The notes under the pieces are model-generated. The model was given only the letters and a program-made list of their open reading frames with translations. It made no database searches and had not been told where the DNA came from. 20,385 bases of DNA from JBHPHA01 sp042569905. Its GTDB lineage: Bacteria; Patescibacteriota; Minisyncoccia; Moranbacterales; UBA9337. Where the stretch lies: positions 1 to 20,385 of the forward strand of contig JBHPHA010000022.1 of NCBI GenBank assembly GCA_042569905.1. Direction: 5' to 3'. Made by a program: the position numbers and the translations under genes. Within the stretch, counting starts at the first letter, position 1. Every line of letters begins with the position of its first letter. Below are positions 14,365-20,385 of this stretch, piece by piece.

Positions 14365-14400
14365 AACTGATTTGCAGAATTGCAAGTCAGTTTTTTATTT
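14365..14400 (+). terminator. Intrinsic terminator after membrane paralogue B
   Basis: The 12-pair stem AACTGATTTGCA/TGCAAGTCAGTT (14365-14376 with 14381-14392, one G-U) has a GAAT loop and is followed by a T-rich run. Confidence 0.92.
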
Positions 14401-14418
14401 TATCCAAATTAGATAATG

Positions 14419-14427
14419 TGGTAAAAT
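14419..14427 (+). promoter_or_regulatory. Extended -10 promoter of the thyA operon
   Basis: TG-G-TAAAAT (14419-14427) is a good extended -10 element. The -35 region 17 bases upstream (TTTATC) is weak. The predicted leader before thyA is about 50 bases and very A-rich. Confidence 0.5.
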
Positions 14428-14483
14428 GAAGAAACTCGAAAAATCAAAAATATAATTTTAAATAAAAATTAAAATAAAAGCAT

Positions 14484-15308
14484 ATGAGGGAGTATATGGA
14501 ATTATTGAAAGATGTTAGAGATAGTGGAGTAGGGAAGGATGATCGGACAGGAACCGGGACTAGAAGTGTTTTTGGGAGACAGATTAGGGTGGATTTATCA
14601 AAAGGATTCCCTCTTCTGACAACTAAGAAAGTTTTTTTGAAGGGTGTTATCCATGAACTACTATGGCTCTTGAGTGGGGACACTAATATTAAATATCTTC
14701 AGGACAATGGAGTTCGAATTTGGAATGAATGGGCAGATGAAAAAGGTGATCTTGGTCCTATTTACGGAGCTCAATGGAGAAATTGGGGCAATGAAGGAAT
14801 CGATCAAATAAAAAATGCAATTCATGAGATTAAAAATAATCCTGACAATAGGAGGATTATTGTAGCGGCTTGGAATCCAAGTGTTCTTCCTGATACGAGT
14901 AAATCTTTTTCTGAAAATGTTGCAAATGGAAAATCAGCGCTTCCTCCGTGTCATGCATGGTTTCAGTTTTATGTTTCAGATGGAAAATTATCCTGTCAGC
15001 TTTATCAAAGAAGTGGAGATATTTTTCTAGGTGTGCCATTTAATCTTGCCAGTTATGCTCTTTTAACTACGATGATAGCGCAGGTTTGTGATTTAGAGGT
15101 AGGTGATTTCGTGCATTCTTTCGGTGATCTTCACATTTACAATAATCATGTTGAACAAGTTGAAGAACAATTAAGTCGAGAGCCTAAGGAGTTGCCAAAA
15201 ATAAAACTTAATTCAAAAATTAAGGATATTTTTGATTTTAAATATGATGATTTTGAGATAGTAGGTTATGATCCATATCCATCTATAAAAGCTGCGGTGG
15301 CTGTATAG
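14484..15308 (+). CDS. thyA: Thymidylate synthase ThyA
   Basis: ThyA methylates dUMP to dTMP with methylene-tetrahydrofolate as carbon donor and reductant, releasing dihydrofolate. The 274-residue protein has all the active-site blocks. DDRTGTGTRSVFG includes the phosphate-binding R21. PPCHAWFQFY has the nucleophile C156. QLYQRSGDIFLGVPFNLASYA has N187, which recognises the uracil. DLHIYNNH has H217 and Y219. A short insertion (about residues 133-150) lies before the catalytic loop. The C-terminus PSIKAAVAV matches the closing tail. The start has no Shine-Dalgarno site. It is followed by folA, which recycles the folate it oxidises, and then tmk and dut, making a tight thymidylate module. Confidence 0.97.
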   Translation: MREYMELLKDVRDSGVGKDDRTGTGTRSVFGRQIRVDLSKGFPLLTTKKVFLKGVIHELLWLLSGDTNIKYLQDNGVRIWNEWADEKGDLGPIYGAQWRNWGNEGIDQIKNAIHEIKNNPDNRRIIVAAWNPSVLPDTSKSFSENVANGKSALPPCHAWFQFYVSDGKLSCQLYQRSGDIFLGVPFNLASYALLTTMIAQVCDLEVGDFVHSFGDLHIYNNHVEQVEEQLSREPKELPKIKLNSKIKDIFDFKYDDFEIVGYDPYPSIKAAVAV

Positions 15309-15386
15309 GTTTTTTATTTAAGGAATCTTGTTAAAGTTTCATGAATAATAATTTGAAATTTAATATAAAATAATAATAACAAAAAT

Positions 15387-15860
15387 ATGATTTCAATGAT
15401 TGCGATTGTGGGAAAAAATAATGCAATTGGAAAAAACAATGCTTTGATTTGGGATATTTCAAATGACCTGAGGCATTTTCAAAAAATTACCAGTGGACAT
15501 ACTGTGATTATGGGAGATAAGACTTATGAATCAATCGGGATGCTTTTGCCTAATCGAAAAAATATTATTGTTACTCTTGATGAGGCGTATGAAGTTGAAG
15601 GGGCTGAGGTGAGAAATTCACTAGAGGAAGTTTTAAGTGAATACAAGGATTCTGACGAGGAAGTTTTTGTGATTGGAGGCGGGATAATCTACGGACTGTC
15701 TTTGCCGTTTGCTGACAAATTATACATCACTCTAGTTGATGATGCCCCGGAAGATGCAGATACATTCTTCCCGGATTATTCTGAGTTTAGTCAGGAGCTT
15801 AGTAAGGAGGATCACCAGGAGGGTGATTTGAAATATTCTTTTTTGGAATTAACAAAATAA
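15387..15860 (+). CDS. folA: Dihydrofolate reductase
   Basis: DHFR reduces dihydrofolate with NADPH and restores the cofactor consumed by ThyA, its upstream neighbour. The 157 residues are typical. Landmarks are MISMIAIVGKNNAIGKNN at the N-terminus, the catalytic acid D27 in SNDLRHF, TVIMGDKTYESIG for NADPH binding, LPNRKNIIVT, and EVFVIGGGIIYGLSLPFADKLYITLV. Two positions differ from the most common wording: WDISND replaces W-(H/K)-LP-D, and MGDKT has aspartate where arginine is usual (MGRKT). The arginine normally contacts the NADPH 2'-phosphate, so cofactor preference could differ (inference). The gap after thyA is 78 bases. tmk starts four bases after the stop. There is no Shine-Dalgarno site. 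Confidence 0.95.
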   Translation: MISMIAIVGKNNAIGKNNALIWDISNDLRHFQKITSGHTVIMGDKTYESIGMLLPNRKNIIVTLDEAYEVEGAEVRNSLEEVLSEYKDSDEEVFVIGGGIIYGLSLPFADKLYITLVDDAPEDADTFFPDYSEFSQELSKEDHQEGDLKYSFLELTK

Positions 15861-15864
15861 AAAA

Positions 15865-16458
15865 ATGAAAAAAGGTAAATTTATTGCCATCTATGGTATT
15901 AATGGAATTGGAAAAACAACTCAAGTTGAGGTTCTTGTTAAGTATTTACAGAGTAAAGGAAAAAAGGCTAGTCGATTGAAGTATCCTGTTTATGATCTAG
16001 AACCAGAGGGGCCTTTTTTATATAAATACCTCCGTGATCCGGAATTTCGAAAAAAGAATGAATTATCTACTGATGAGCTTCAACAAAAGTATGTGGATAA
16101 TCGAGTTCGCTATGAAAAAGAACTCAAAAAGAGACTTGAAGAAGGGGAATGGATTGTGGCTGAGGACTATATTGGAACAGGAGTCGCATGGGGTCTAACT
16201 TGGGGAGGTAATTTGGAGTATTTAGAGGGGATTAACGCAGATTTGAAGTTGCCTGATCTATCTATTCTCATGCATGGAGAGCGGTTTAATACTGCAATTG
16301 AAAAAGATCATCGCAATGAAATGGAAGTTGAGAGGATAAGGATTTGTAAAAACTTCCATCTTCTTTTAGCTAAGAAATATAAATGGGAGATTGTGAATGC
16401 CAATCAAAGTGTGGAAAAAGTTCAAAGTGATATTGCAAGGATAGTGGAGAAACATTAG
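15865..16458 (+). CDS. tmk: Thymidylate kinase-like P-loop kinase
   Basis: The product should phosphorylate dTMP to dTDP, the step after ThyA. The 197-residue protein begins with the Walker A GINGIGKTT (residues 11-19) and contains the YP pair (40-41), a helical KKRLEEGEWIVAEDYIGTGVAWG segment (88-110), and a C-terminal region with many lysines and arginines. Thymidylate kinases normally carry DRY or DRS in that third segment, and here it reads EDY (100-102). The lid region is also divergent (HGERFNTAIEKDHRNEMEVERIR). The position four bases after folA and 32 before dut supports the call. A related nucleotide kinase with another acceptor is possible. No Shine-Dalgarno site is seen. Confidence 0.8.
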   Translation: MKKGKFIAIYGINGIGKTTQVEVLVKYLQSKGKKASRLKYPVYDLEPEGPFLYKYLRDPEFRKKNELSTDELQQKYVDNRVRYEKELKKRLEEGEWIVAEDYIGTGVAWGLTWGGNLEYLEGINADLKLPDLSILMHGERFNTAIEKDHRNEMEVERIRICKNFHLLLAKKYKWEIVNANQSVEKVQSDIARIVEKH

Positions 16459-16490
16459 GTATTATAAAGAAATAATAGATATTTTTAGAT

Positions 16491-16916
16491 ATGAAATTAC
16501 AAATAAAAAAACTTAATTCAGAAGCTAGGATTCCAGCGCGTGCAATTAATGGGGATGCGGGAATGGATTTGTATTCAGTTGAGGATATTATTTTAAAGCC
16601 AGGTGACTTAATGCCTTGTAAGATTGGTATTGCGATGGCTATTCCTATTGGATATGTAGGACTCATTTGGGATAGAAGTAGTGTCGCATTTAAAGGATGG
16701 GTAAAGACTATGGGAGGTGTGATTGATAGTAGTTATCGTGGAGAGATTGCTGTGATTATGATTAATTTGTCAAAAAAAGATTATACTATTAGCAAGGGAG
16801 ACAGGATTGCGCAGATCTTGATTCAAAAGGTAGAATGCCCTATGATAGAGGAGGTAGAGGAATTGGATGATACTGAGAGAGGTGATGGTGGATTTGGAAG
16901 TACTGGAATAAGATAA
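16491..16916 (+). CDS. dut: Deoxyuridine triphosphate nucleotidohydrolase (dUTPase)
   Basis: dUTPase cleaves dUTP to dUMP and pyrophosphate, which keeps uracil out of DNA and feeds ThyA. All five trimeric-dUTPase motifs are visible in the 141 residues: AGMDLYS (23-29), DRSSVA (61-66), GGVIDSSYRGE with D79 and Y82 (75-85), GDRIAQ (103-108) and the C-terminal RGDGGFGSTG with the stacking F135 (130-139). Motif 2 reads DRSSVA where many bacterial enzymes have GRSSLA or PRSGLA. The active form is a homotrimer in this family. There is no Shine-Dalgarno site. It is the fourth gene of the thymidylate module, and gatB follows after 25 bases, probably on the same transcript. Confidence 0.97.
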   Translation: MKLQIKKLNSEARIPARAINGDAGMDLYSVEDIILKPGDLMPCKIGIAMAIPIGYVGLIWDRSSVAFKGWVKTMGGVIDSSYRGEIAVIMINLSKKDYTISKGDRIAQILIQKVECPMIEEVEELDDTERGDGGFGSTGIR

Positions 16917-16941
16917 TAAGAAAAAATTAAATTTATATACT

Positions 16942-18414
16942 ATGAGTAAATATAACGCGGTAATTGGAATGGAGATTCATGTGGAGCTCAAGACTGACTC
17001 TAAGATGTTTTGTGATTGTAGGAATGGAATGGGTCTTGAAAAAGAACCAAATGTAAATATTTGTCCTGTTTGCACGGCTCAACCTGGAACAATACCGGTT
17101 CCAAACAGGAAGGCTATTGAATTTGTTCAAAAGGCCGGATTGGCACTTGATTGTGAAATAAAGAAGCTTTCAAAGTTTGATAGAAAGCATTATTTTTATC
17201 CTGATATTCCAAAGGGTTATCAAATTTCTCAATTTGATCAACCTTTATGTGAAAATGGTAAATTAGATATTGGTGAGAAAGAAATTGGAATCACTAGAAT
17301 CCATCTTGAAGAGGATACAGGAAAGCTTACTCATCCAAAGGGTGCTAGGCATTCTTTAGTGGATTTTAATCGCGCTGGAGTTCCGTTGATGGAGCTTGTA
17401 ACTGAGCCTGATTTTGAGAATGGTAATCAAACAAGGTTATTTTGTCAAAAACTTCAACAAATTTGTAGATATATTGGAATTTCTGATGCAGATATGGAGA
17501 AAGGTCATATGCGTTGTGAGGCAAATATATCACTCTATAAGGATGGAGAAGATAAGTTGAGTGGGACAAAAGTAGAAGTGAAGAATATTAACTCATTTAA
17601 GTTTGTTGAAAAGGCTATTGTTTATGAAATAGAAAGACAAACTGAGGTTTTAGATAGTGGAGAGAAGGTTGCTCAAGAAACCAGGGGGTGGGATTCAATT
17701 AAAAATGTGACAGTTTCTCAGAGAACAAAAGAAACCGCAGCTGATTATAGGTATTTTCCAGAACCGGATATTCCTCCTTTGACTTTTGCAGATGAGCAAA
17801 TTAATGAGATTAGATTTTCTTTGCCAGAAATGCCAGATGATAAATTTAAGAGATTCATAGATGAATATGGAGTAAGTGAGCGTGATGCAGAAGTTTTGGT
17901 TTCTGAAAAAGACTTAGCTAATTATTTTGAGAAGGTTATCAGTGAGATTGAGGAAAAAATTCAAGCTGGTGAGATAGCTGTTTCAAAGGATAAACTGATA
18001 AAGTTAGCTGCTAACTACTTGAACACAGAACTTAGAAAGCACTTAGTTGAATATGGCCAAAATATAACTGAGATTAAGATTACTCCAGAGAATTACGCAG
18101 AGCTTATTGGAATTGTTGCTGATGGAAAGATTAATTCTTCTGCGGCGCAGGTGGTTTTATTGGAGATGTATAAAGCAGGCGGAGAACCTTTACATATTAT
18201 TGAGGATAAAAACCTGGCTCAGATGGATGATGAAGGGGAAATGGAAAAGATTATCGATAGGATTATTGCAGATAATCCACAATCAGTTGAAGATTATAAT
18301 AATGGAAAGGATAATGCACTGAAATTTCTAATGGGACAAGTGATGAAAGAAACTCAAGGGAAGGCGAATCCTCAAAAGGCGACAGAGATGATCAAGGATA
18401 AAATTACAAGTTAG
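16942..18414 (+). CDS. gatB: Aspartyl/glutamyl-tRNA amidotransferase subunit B
   Basis: GatB is the tRNA-binding and kinase subunit of GatCAB, which amidates Asp-tRNA(Asn) and/or Glu-tRNA(Gln). The 490-residue length is typical. Conserved landmarks are VIGMEIHVEL at the N-terminus, the cysteine-rich NICPVCTAQPGTIPVPN, KHYFYPDIPKGYQISQ, RIHLEEDTGKL, DFNRAGVPLMELVTEPD and RYFPEPDIPPL. The C-terminal helical YqeY-like tail starts near residue 300 and ends with VMKETQGKANPQKATEMI. Together with the archaeal-type AspRS at the left edge, this fits indirect Asn-tRNA formation. gatA and gatC are not in the window. There is no Shine-Dalgarno site. Its link to the thymidylate genes looks like simple co-transcription. 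Confidence 0.98.
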   Translation: MSKYNAVIGMEIHVELKTDSKMFCDCRNGMGLEKEPNVNICPVCTAQPGTIPVPNRKAIEFVQKAGLALDCEIKKLSKFDRKHYFYPDIPKGYQISQFDQPLCENGKLDIGEKEIGITRIHLEEDTGKLTHPKGARHSLVDFNRAGVPLMELVTEPDFENGNQTRLFCQKLQQICRYIGISDADMEKGHMRCEANISLYKDGEDKLSGTKVEVKNINSFKFVEKAIVYEIERQTEVLDSGEKVAQETRGWDSIKNVTVSQRTKETAADYRYFPEPDIPPLTFADEQINEIRFSLPEMPDDKFKRFIDEYGVSERDAEVLVSEKDLANYFEKVISEIEEKIQAGEIAVSKDKLIKLAANYLNTELRKHLVEYGQNITEIKITPENYAELIGIVADGKINSSAAQVVLLEMYKAGGEPLHIIEDKNLAQMDDEGEMEKIIDRIIADNPQSVEDYNNGKDNALKFLMGQVMKETQGKANPQKATEMIKDKITS

Positions 18415-18417
18415 TAG

Positions 18418-18443
18418 AAGCGCCGATTATGTCGGCGTTTTTT
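18418..18443 (+). terminator. Intrinsic terminator after gatB
   Basis: A G+C-rich stem CGCCGA/TCGGCG (18421-18426 with 18432-18437), extendable by three pairs at the base, is followed by TTTTTT. Confidence 0.92.
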
Positions 18444-18480
18444 AAACTAGTTCTTTTAAATAAAACGGAGGGTCATGGTT

Positions 18481-18675
18481 ATGAAAATGAGATGTATTAC
18501 TTGTTCAAGGAATGGATTGGCTCGTGTTTGGTACTGTAATGATCGTGGTGAAATGGTTGAAAGTGTTAGATTATTAAGAAGTCTTTCTGACAAGGAGGTG
18601 GAGGAGTTTAAATTGATGGCCTGGAAGTTGAATTGTCCAGATTGTATGAAAATGCAGTTGGCTGAAGTTGAGTAG
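18481..18675 (+). CDS. Small protein with two CxxC pairs, possible zinc ribbon
   Basis: A 64-residue protein of unknown function. It has CITC near the N-terminus (residues 5-8) and CPDC near the C-terminus (about 53-56), spaced as in small zinc-ribbon folds. Between them lie a tryptophan- and arginine-containing strand and a helical SLSDKEVEEFKLMAWKL segment. GGAGGG at 18467-18472 is only two bases from the ATG at 18475 but eight from the ATG at 18481, so the later start is chosen. It lies between the gatB terminator and the next small gene. It may be a DNA- or RNA-binding or adaptor protein, but nothing shows this directly. Confidence 0.65.
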   Translation: MKMRCITCSRNGLARVWYCNDRGEMVESVRLLRSLSDKEVEEFKLMAWKLNCPDCMKMQLAEVE

Positions 18676-18680
18676 GAGTC

Positions 18681-18709
18681 TTGACAGAAATGGATATTTT
18701 TGCCAGGAT
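18681..18709 (+). promoter_or_regulatory. Possible promoter of the 55-residue peptide gene
   Basis: TTGACA (18681-18686) is followed after 17 bases by CAGGAT (18704-18709), a poor -10 hexamer rescued by TG at 18701-18702. The predicted start falls in a near-palindrome at 18713-18730. Confidence 0.45.
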
Positions 18710-18712
18710 GTT

Positions 18713-18730
18713 AATGTAACTAGTCACATT
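18713..18730. promoter_or_regulatory. Operator-like near-palindrome
   Basis: AATGTAACTAGTCACATT matches its own reverse complement at 16 of 18 positions. Part of it, GTAACTAGTCAC, is 9 of 12 identical to GTAACTCATTAC at 18941-18952, upstream of the next small gene. No regulator is known. Confidence 0.4.
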
Positions 18731-18755
18731 AATCAGGAAAGCAAGGGAGCGAACA

Positions 18756-18923
18756 ATGAGTGACGATGGAAAAGAAGAAAGGGATGATCTTATTGAAGAG
18801 GGTATTAGTTTAATTGAGGAAGTTGCTGAGGTTGGATTAGATGTAGCAGGTGATGCTGCTGAAATCGGTGTTGAGGTAGCTGGCGGTCTACTGGACGCGC
18901 TCGGGGGCCTTTTTGGCGGTTGA
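18756..18923 (+). CDS. 55-residue peptide made of 11-residue amphipathic repeats
   Basis: The frame starts at an ATG six bases after the Shine-Dalgarno site AAGGGAG and ends at TGA. The first 11 residues are acidic (MSDDGKEERDD). They are followed by three consecutive 11-residue units at 13-23, 24-34 and 35-45; the last two read AEVGLDVAGDA and AEIGVEVAGGL. The tail LDALGGLFGG is glycine-rich. Such 11-residue periodicity usually forms an amphipathic helix that binds membranes or packs into right-handed coiled coils. There is no signal peptide and no certain membrane span. The family is not recognised. A small secreted or bacteriocin-like peptide, a membrane-associated structural peptide, or a toxin are all possible. 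The good Shine-Dalgarno site and clear repeat pattern argue that it is real. Confidence 0.6.
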   Translation: MSDDGKEERDDLIEEGISLIEEVAEVGLDVAGDAAEIGVEVAGGLLDALGGLFGG

Positions 18924-18988
18924 TTGCGGTAAGTTTTAGTGTAACTCATTACCTTTTTGTAAGCAGTGCTAATCAGGAGGATTGCATT

Positions 18989-19096
18989 ATGAGTGAATAT
19001 GTGGATCACCCAGATGAGAAAGTAGAATCTCTGGAAATTGAAACCTTTGAGACCGAGCCTTGGATGGAAGAAATTGTGACTATAGTTTGTTCATAG
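18989..19096 (+). CDS. Very small acidic protein, 35 residues
   Basis: A 35-codon frame starts eight bases after a perfect AGGAGG (18975-18980) and ends with TAG. The product is acidic (MSEYVDHPDEKVESLEIE...) and finishes in a short hydrophobic end (EEIVTIVCS) with a lone cysteine near the C-terminus. No family is recognised. The preceding bases TAATCAGGA also occur before the 55-residue peptide gene, so the two probably belong together. The strong ribosome site is the main support; a non-coding or leader role cannot be excluded. Confidence 0.45.
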   Translation: MSEYVDHPDEKVESLEIETFETEPWMEEIVTIVCS

Positions 19097-19119
19097 TCTA
19101 TTCGGTCATTGAACTTAAA

Positions 19120-19158
19120 AAGCATATTGGAAAATTTCAATATGCTTCTTTTTATTTC
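19120..19158. terminator. Bidirectional terminator between the small genes and miaA
   Basis: A perfect ten-pair stem AAGCATATTG/CAATATGCTT (19120-19129 with 19138-19147) has Ts after it on the plus strand (CTTTTTATTT) and As before it (19117-19121), which give Ts on the minus strand. It can end both converging transcripts. Confidence 0.85.
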
Positions 19159-20048
19159 TCGAGAAATTCTCGAGTTTCTTTTTCTATTTGTTTGAAATCT
19201 TTTAACCACCTGATTCTTTTATCCCTTTGAAACCAAGTCATTTGTCTTTTGGCGTAGTTTTTTTCGGCTAAGTATATTCGCTCGATCAGTTCTTTTTTGG
19301 ATTCTATTTCTCCCCTTAAGTATTGAGGGATAAGTGAATAGCTGAGTCCAAAGCTTTCAATTCTTTTCCAGGGAATACCGTTTTTGTGCATTTTTTCAAC
19401 CTCTTCAATCATTCCCAAGTTGAATCTTTTTTGAATGTTTAACTTTATTCTCTCGTGAAGTATTTCTTTTTCTCTACTAATTCCGATTTGAAGTGAATCA
19501 TATTTCGGATCACTTTTGATTTCAGGAACGCTTCCAAGTTCTTTTGCGATTTCAATTGCTCGAATTAATCGCGGTCGATTATTAGCGTCAATTGATGATG
19601 CTCTTTTGGGATCAAGTTTTTTTAATTTTTCGAAAAGCTCTTCAGTTTCTTCTTTCTCTAATTTCTTCCTTAAGTCTGGATTTGGCTTCACTTTTGGAAA
19701 GGTGATATTTTCAACAATGGACTTAATCCAGAACCCTGTTCCGCCACAAAGAATGGGTAACTTTTTCCGACTTAAAATATCCTCAATAATTTTTTCAGCC
19801 TCTCTTTTGAATTTTCCAGCACTATATTCTTCCGTTGGTTCAACGATGTCGAGCATATAATGCTTCGCCATGTTTTGCTCTTCTTCTGTTATTTTCCCAG
19901 AACCGATGTCCATTCCTCTATAGATTTGCCTAGAGTCAACCGAAATAATCTCACCGTCAAATTTTTGAGCAAGCTTAATAGCTACATCTGATTTTCCAGA
20001 TGCAGTTGGTCCAAGAATCACTATTAATTTGTCTTGACTTTTACCCAT
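19152..20048 (-). CDS. miaA: tRNA dimethylallyltransferase MiaA
   Basis: MiaA transfers a dimethylallyl group to N6 of A37 in tRNAs reading codons that start with U. The 298-residue product has the P-loop GPTASGKSD (residues 13-21), DSRQIYRGMDIGSGK (about 38-52), GGTGFWIKSI, the helical RPRLIRAIEI block that binds tRNA, and the C-terminal YAKRQMTWFQRDKRIRWL. These match bacterial MiaA; DSRQIYR replaces the commoner DSMQVYR. No Shine-Dalgarno site is seen. On the minus strand a TTGCAA...TATAAA promoter (20082-20055) ends six bases before the ATG, so the message may be leaderless. The gene converges on the small genes and diverges from the gene at 20137. Confidence 0.96.
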   Translation of the reverse strand: MGKSQDKLIVILGPTASGKSDVAIKLAQKFDGEIISVDSRQIYRGMDIGSGKITEEEQNMAKHYMLDIVEPTEEYSAGKFKREAEKIIEDILSRKKLPILCGGTGFWIKSIVENITFPKVKPNPDLRKKLEKEETEELFEKLKKLDPKRASSIDANNRPRLIRAIEIAKELGSVPEIKSDPKYDSLQIGISREKEILHERIKLNIQKRFNLGMIEEVEKMHKNGIPWKRIESFGLSYSLIPQYLRGEIESKKELIERIYLAEKNYAKRQMTWFQRDKRIRWLKDFKQIEKETREFLEK

Positions 20049-20054
20049 TTATGC

Positions 20055-20082
20055 TTTATATTGAGTGCTTAGTTCATTGCAA
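20055..20082 (-). promoter_or_regulatory. Promoter of miaA, giving a leaderless message
   Basis: On the minus strand TTGCAA (20082-20077), a 16-base spacer and TATAAA (20060-20055) lead to a predicted start at or next to the A of the miaA start codon (20048). Confidence 0.5.
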
Positions 20083-20095
20083 TAGTTCTTAGAAT

Positions 20096-20101
20096 TATAG
20101 T
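20096..20101 (+). promoter_or_regulatory. Possible -10 element of the last gene
   Basis: TATAGT (20096-20101) lies 17 bases after a weak -35 (TTCATT, 20073-20078). It is divergent from, and overlaps in the -35 region with, the miaA promoter, so the two may compete. Confidence 0.35.
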
Positions 20102-20136
20102 GCATGTAGTGAGATATATCAATAGGAGGTATTTAT

Positions 20137-20385
20137 ATGCGTGACTCTCAAGGGATCAAAGTAATTTTCTTTTTGAATAATCAAATAAACAGAAAATTAC
20201 AAGATATGATCGAGAGTGAATTTGAAAAAGAGGGAGTGATTAATGAATCGTCATTCTCCCTTGAGTTAGATGATGGATGCACTATTCGCGTGGAGAAGGA
20301 GAAAGAAGGTATTCGAGTTGTGATAGGGGGATGTTTTAGTGGTGTTCAAACTGCTGAATATAGATTGCTAAAGAAGTATCCTGAT
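20137..20385 (+). CDS. Unrecognised protein, N-terminal 83 residues (runs off the window)
   Basis: The start ATG lies seven bases after a perfect AGGAGG (20124-20129), and the frame stays open to the window end, so the 3' part is missing. The visible residues begin MRDSQGIKVIFFLNNQINRK and continue with a charged helix (LQDMIESEFEKEG), a strand-like FSLELDDGCTIRVEKEKEGIRVVIGG and AEYRLLKKYP. The product looks like a small soluble alpha/beta protein without a signal peptide or membrane helix. No family is recognised. It shares with the other orphan genes here the strong Shine-Dalgarno site that most housekeeping genes lack. Confidence 0.65.
   Translation, partial: MRDSQGIKVIFFLNNQINRKLQDMIESEFEKEGVINESSFSLELDDGCTIRVEKEKEGIRVVIGGCFSGVQTAEYRLLKKYPD

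Noticed and set aside
18608..19009. Minus-strand open frame of 133 codons rich in S, T, P and A
   Set aside because: It is antisense to the small plus-strand genes at 18756 and 18989, which have well-spaced ribosome sites. Its repetitive composition is simply the reverse of the GAA/GTT/GCT-rich repeats of the 55-residue peptide.
19516..19860. Plus-strand open frame of 114 codons inside miaA
   Set aside because: It is antisense to conserved parts of MiaA and has no ribosome site of its own.

Overview
The window is low in G+C, with TAA, TAG and TGA all used as stops. Its core machinery looks like that of a small-genome bacterium, most likely a member of the Candidate Phyla Radiation (Patescibacteria). 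This placement is an inference. It rests on the archaeal-type aspartyl-tRNA synthetase found with GatB, the extended S12, the near absence of Shine-Dalgarno (SD) sites before housekeeping genes, and the many compact single-gene units with orphan products. No rRNA, tRNA, CRISPR array or transposase was recognised.

Layout. 1-423 is the C-terminal end of aspS. 492-2303 holds an MFS transporter and a YgjP-type metallopeptidase. 2316-2488 looks like an independent small RNA gene with its own promoter, a possible pseudoknot and a terminator. 2547-5992 is the rpsL-rpsG-fusA (str) operon, without tuf. 6019-8236 is secE-nusG-rplK-rplA. 8277-9366 is a lone gene for a protein with a C-terminal response-regulator receiver domain. 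9395-11824 carries three related P-loop nucleotide-kinase-like genes around a dCMP deaminase. 11871-14400 is an accessory island: two paralogous four-helix membrane proteins flank an AAA ATPase-CYTH fusion gene that carries a one-base frameshift in its Walker A motif. 14419-18443 is thyA-folA-tmk-dut-gatB. 18467-19096 holds three very small genes with strong SD sites. miaA lies on the minus strand (20048-19152), and a divergent, unrecognised gene starts at 20137 and runs off the window.

How the genes fit together. dCMP deaminase and dUTPase both make dUMP. ThyA methylates it, DHFR recycles the folate, and Tmk phosphorylates dTMP, so the window carries nearly a whole dTTP supply route. The three extra P-loop kinases in the same stretch may serve related nucleotide steps. 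The aspS product (probably non-discriminating) and GatB fit the indirect route to Asn-tRNA. The str and secE-rplA blocks are ordinary translation and secretion genes.

The most unusual parts are the putative small RNA at 2351-2488, the membrane/AAA-CYTH island, the 55-residue peptide built of 11-residue repeats, and the sharp split between genes with and without SD sites. All of the orphan genes have an SD; nearly all of the housekeeping genes do not.
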